A stretch of DNA of 6,253 nt from contig JAGUWZ010000061.1 of the NCBI GenBank assembly GCA_020062065.1, positions 1-6,253 on the forward strand, given 5' to 3'. The position numbers and the translations under genes were made by a program. Source of the stretch: Candidatus Omnitrophota bacterium (lineage in GTDB: Bacteria; Omnitrophota; Gorgyraeia; Gygaellales; Profunditerraquicolaceae). The notes below the pieces were generated by a model. It had not been told where the DNA came from and did no database searches. It saw only the letters and a list, made by a program, of their open reading frames with translations. Of the stretch, positions 6,153 to 6,253 are shown piece by piece (the first letter of the stretch is position 1; each line of letters begins with the position of its first letter).

Positions 6153-6253
6153 TATTAGCCAATTTAAGAACTACCTTTTTTAAACGCAGATATACGCAGA
6201 TTACACGCGGATATACGCAGATTTAAAGATTTATCTGCGAGAATCTCGCGTTT
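6153..6253 (-). repeat. Dispersed CGCAGAT repeat, copy B (upstream of thiC, cut by window edge)
   Basis: This is the second copy of the repeat at 4491-4609, in the same orientation. CGCAGAT-type units start at 6185, 6195, 6206 (CGCGGAT) and 6216, the same 10-11-10 spacing as copy A. The identical 37-base core with its hairpin and the GCGAGA-A-TCTCGC palindrome follows at 6216-6252. The edge TATTAGCC at 6153 lies 30 bases before the thiC ATG. Its far side is outside the window. Confidence 0.9.

Overview
All supportable genes in this AT-rich window lie on the minus strand, so transcription runs right to left. The gene content (a lipoprotein with a lipobox, a GAF protein of divergent type, a short-clade ThiC, an archaeal-type AAA ATPase) together with dispersed CGCAGAT-rich intergenic repeats suggests an uncultivated Gram-negative bacterium. 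Candidatus Omnitrophota or a relative would fit, but that placement is an impression and not a demonstrated result. No insertion sequence, integrase, CRISPR array or phage gene is visible.

Right block (about 6253 to 4659): a CGCAGAT repeat (copy B, cut by the window edge) lies just upstream of thiC, the radical-SAM synthase of the thiamine pyrimidine. A tRNA-Gly(CCC) gene follows 23 bases after the thiC stop, and then an intrinsic terminator (hairpin plus T-tract). thiC and the tRNA are probably one transcription unit.

Left block (about 4609 to 1): a second copy of the same repeat (copy A) precedes six tightly packed genes. In order of transcription they are an NlpD-like lipoprotein with a degenerate LytM/M23 domain, an AAA/STAND-type ATPase, a YfcE-like metallophosphoesterase, a HIT-family Ap4A-phosphorylase-like protein, a dGTPase-like HD hydrolase, and the first 105 codons of a GAF-domain protein that leaves the window at base 1. 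Junctions are +1, -4, +2, -23 and -41 bases, so this is almost certainly one translationally coupled operon. The last gene begins inside the dGTPase gene and is easily missed because its end lies outside the window.

Three of the six operon genes act, by family, on nucleotides or phosphoesters (dNTPs, Ap4A-like dinucleotides, phosphodiesters). They sit beside an envelope activator-type lipoprotein, an ATPase and a sensor-type domain. This may be a housekeeping cluster or a stress/nucleotide-homeostasis operon; the sequence alone does not decide. The most unusual non-coding signal is that both repeat copies have the same orientation and their conserved edge lies exactly 30 bases from the start codon of two unrelated genes, which suggests that the repeat supplies a leader, promoter or binding site.
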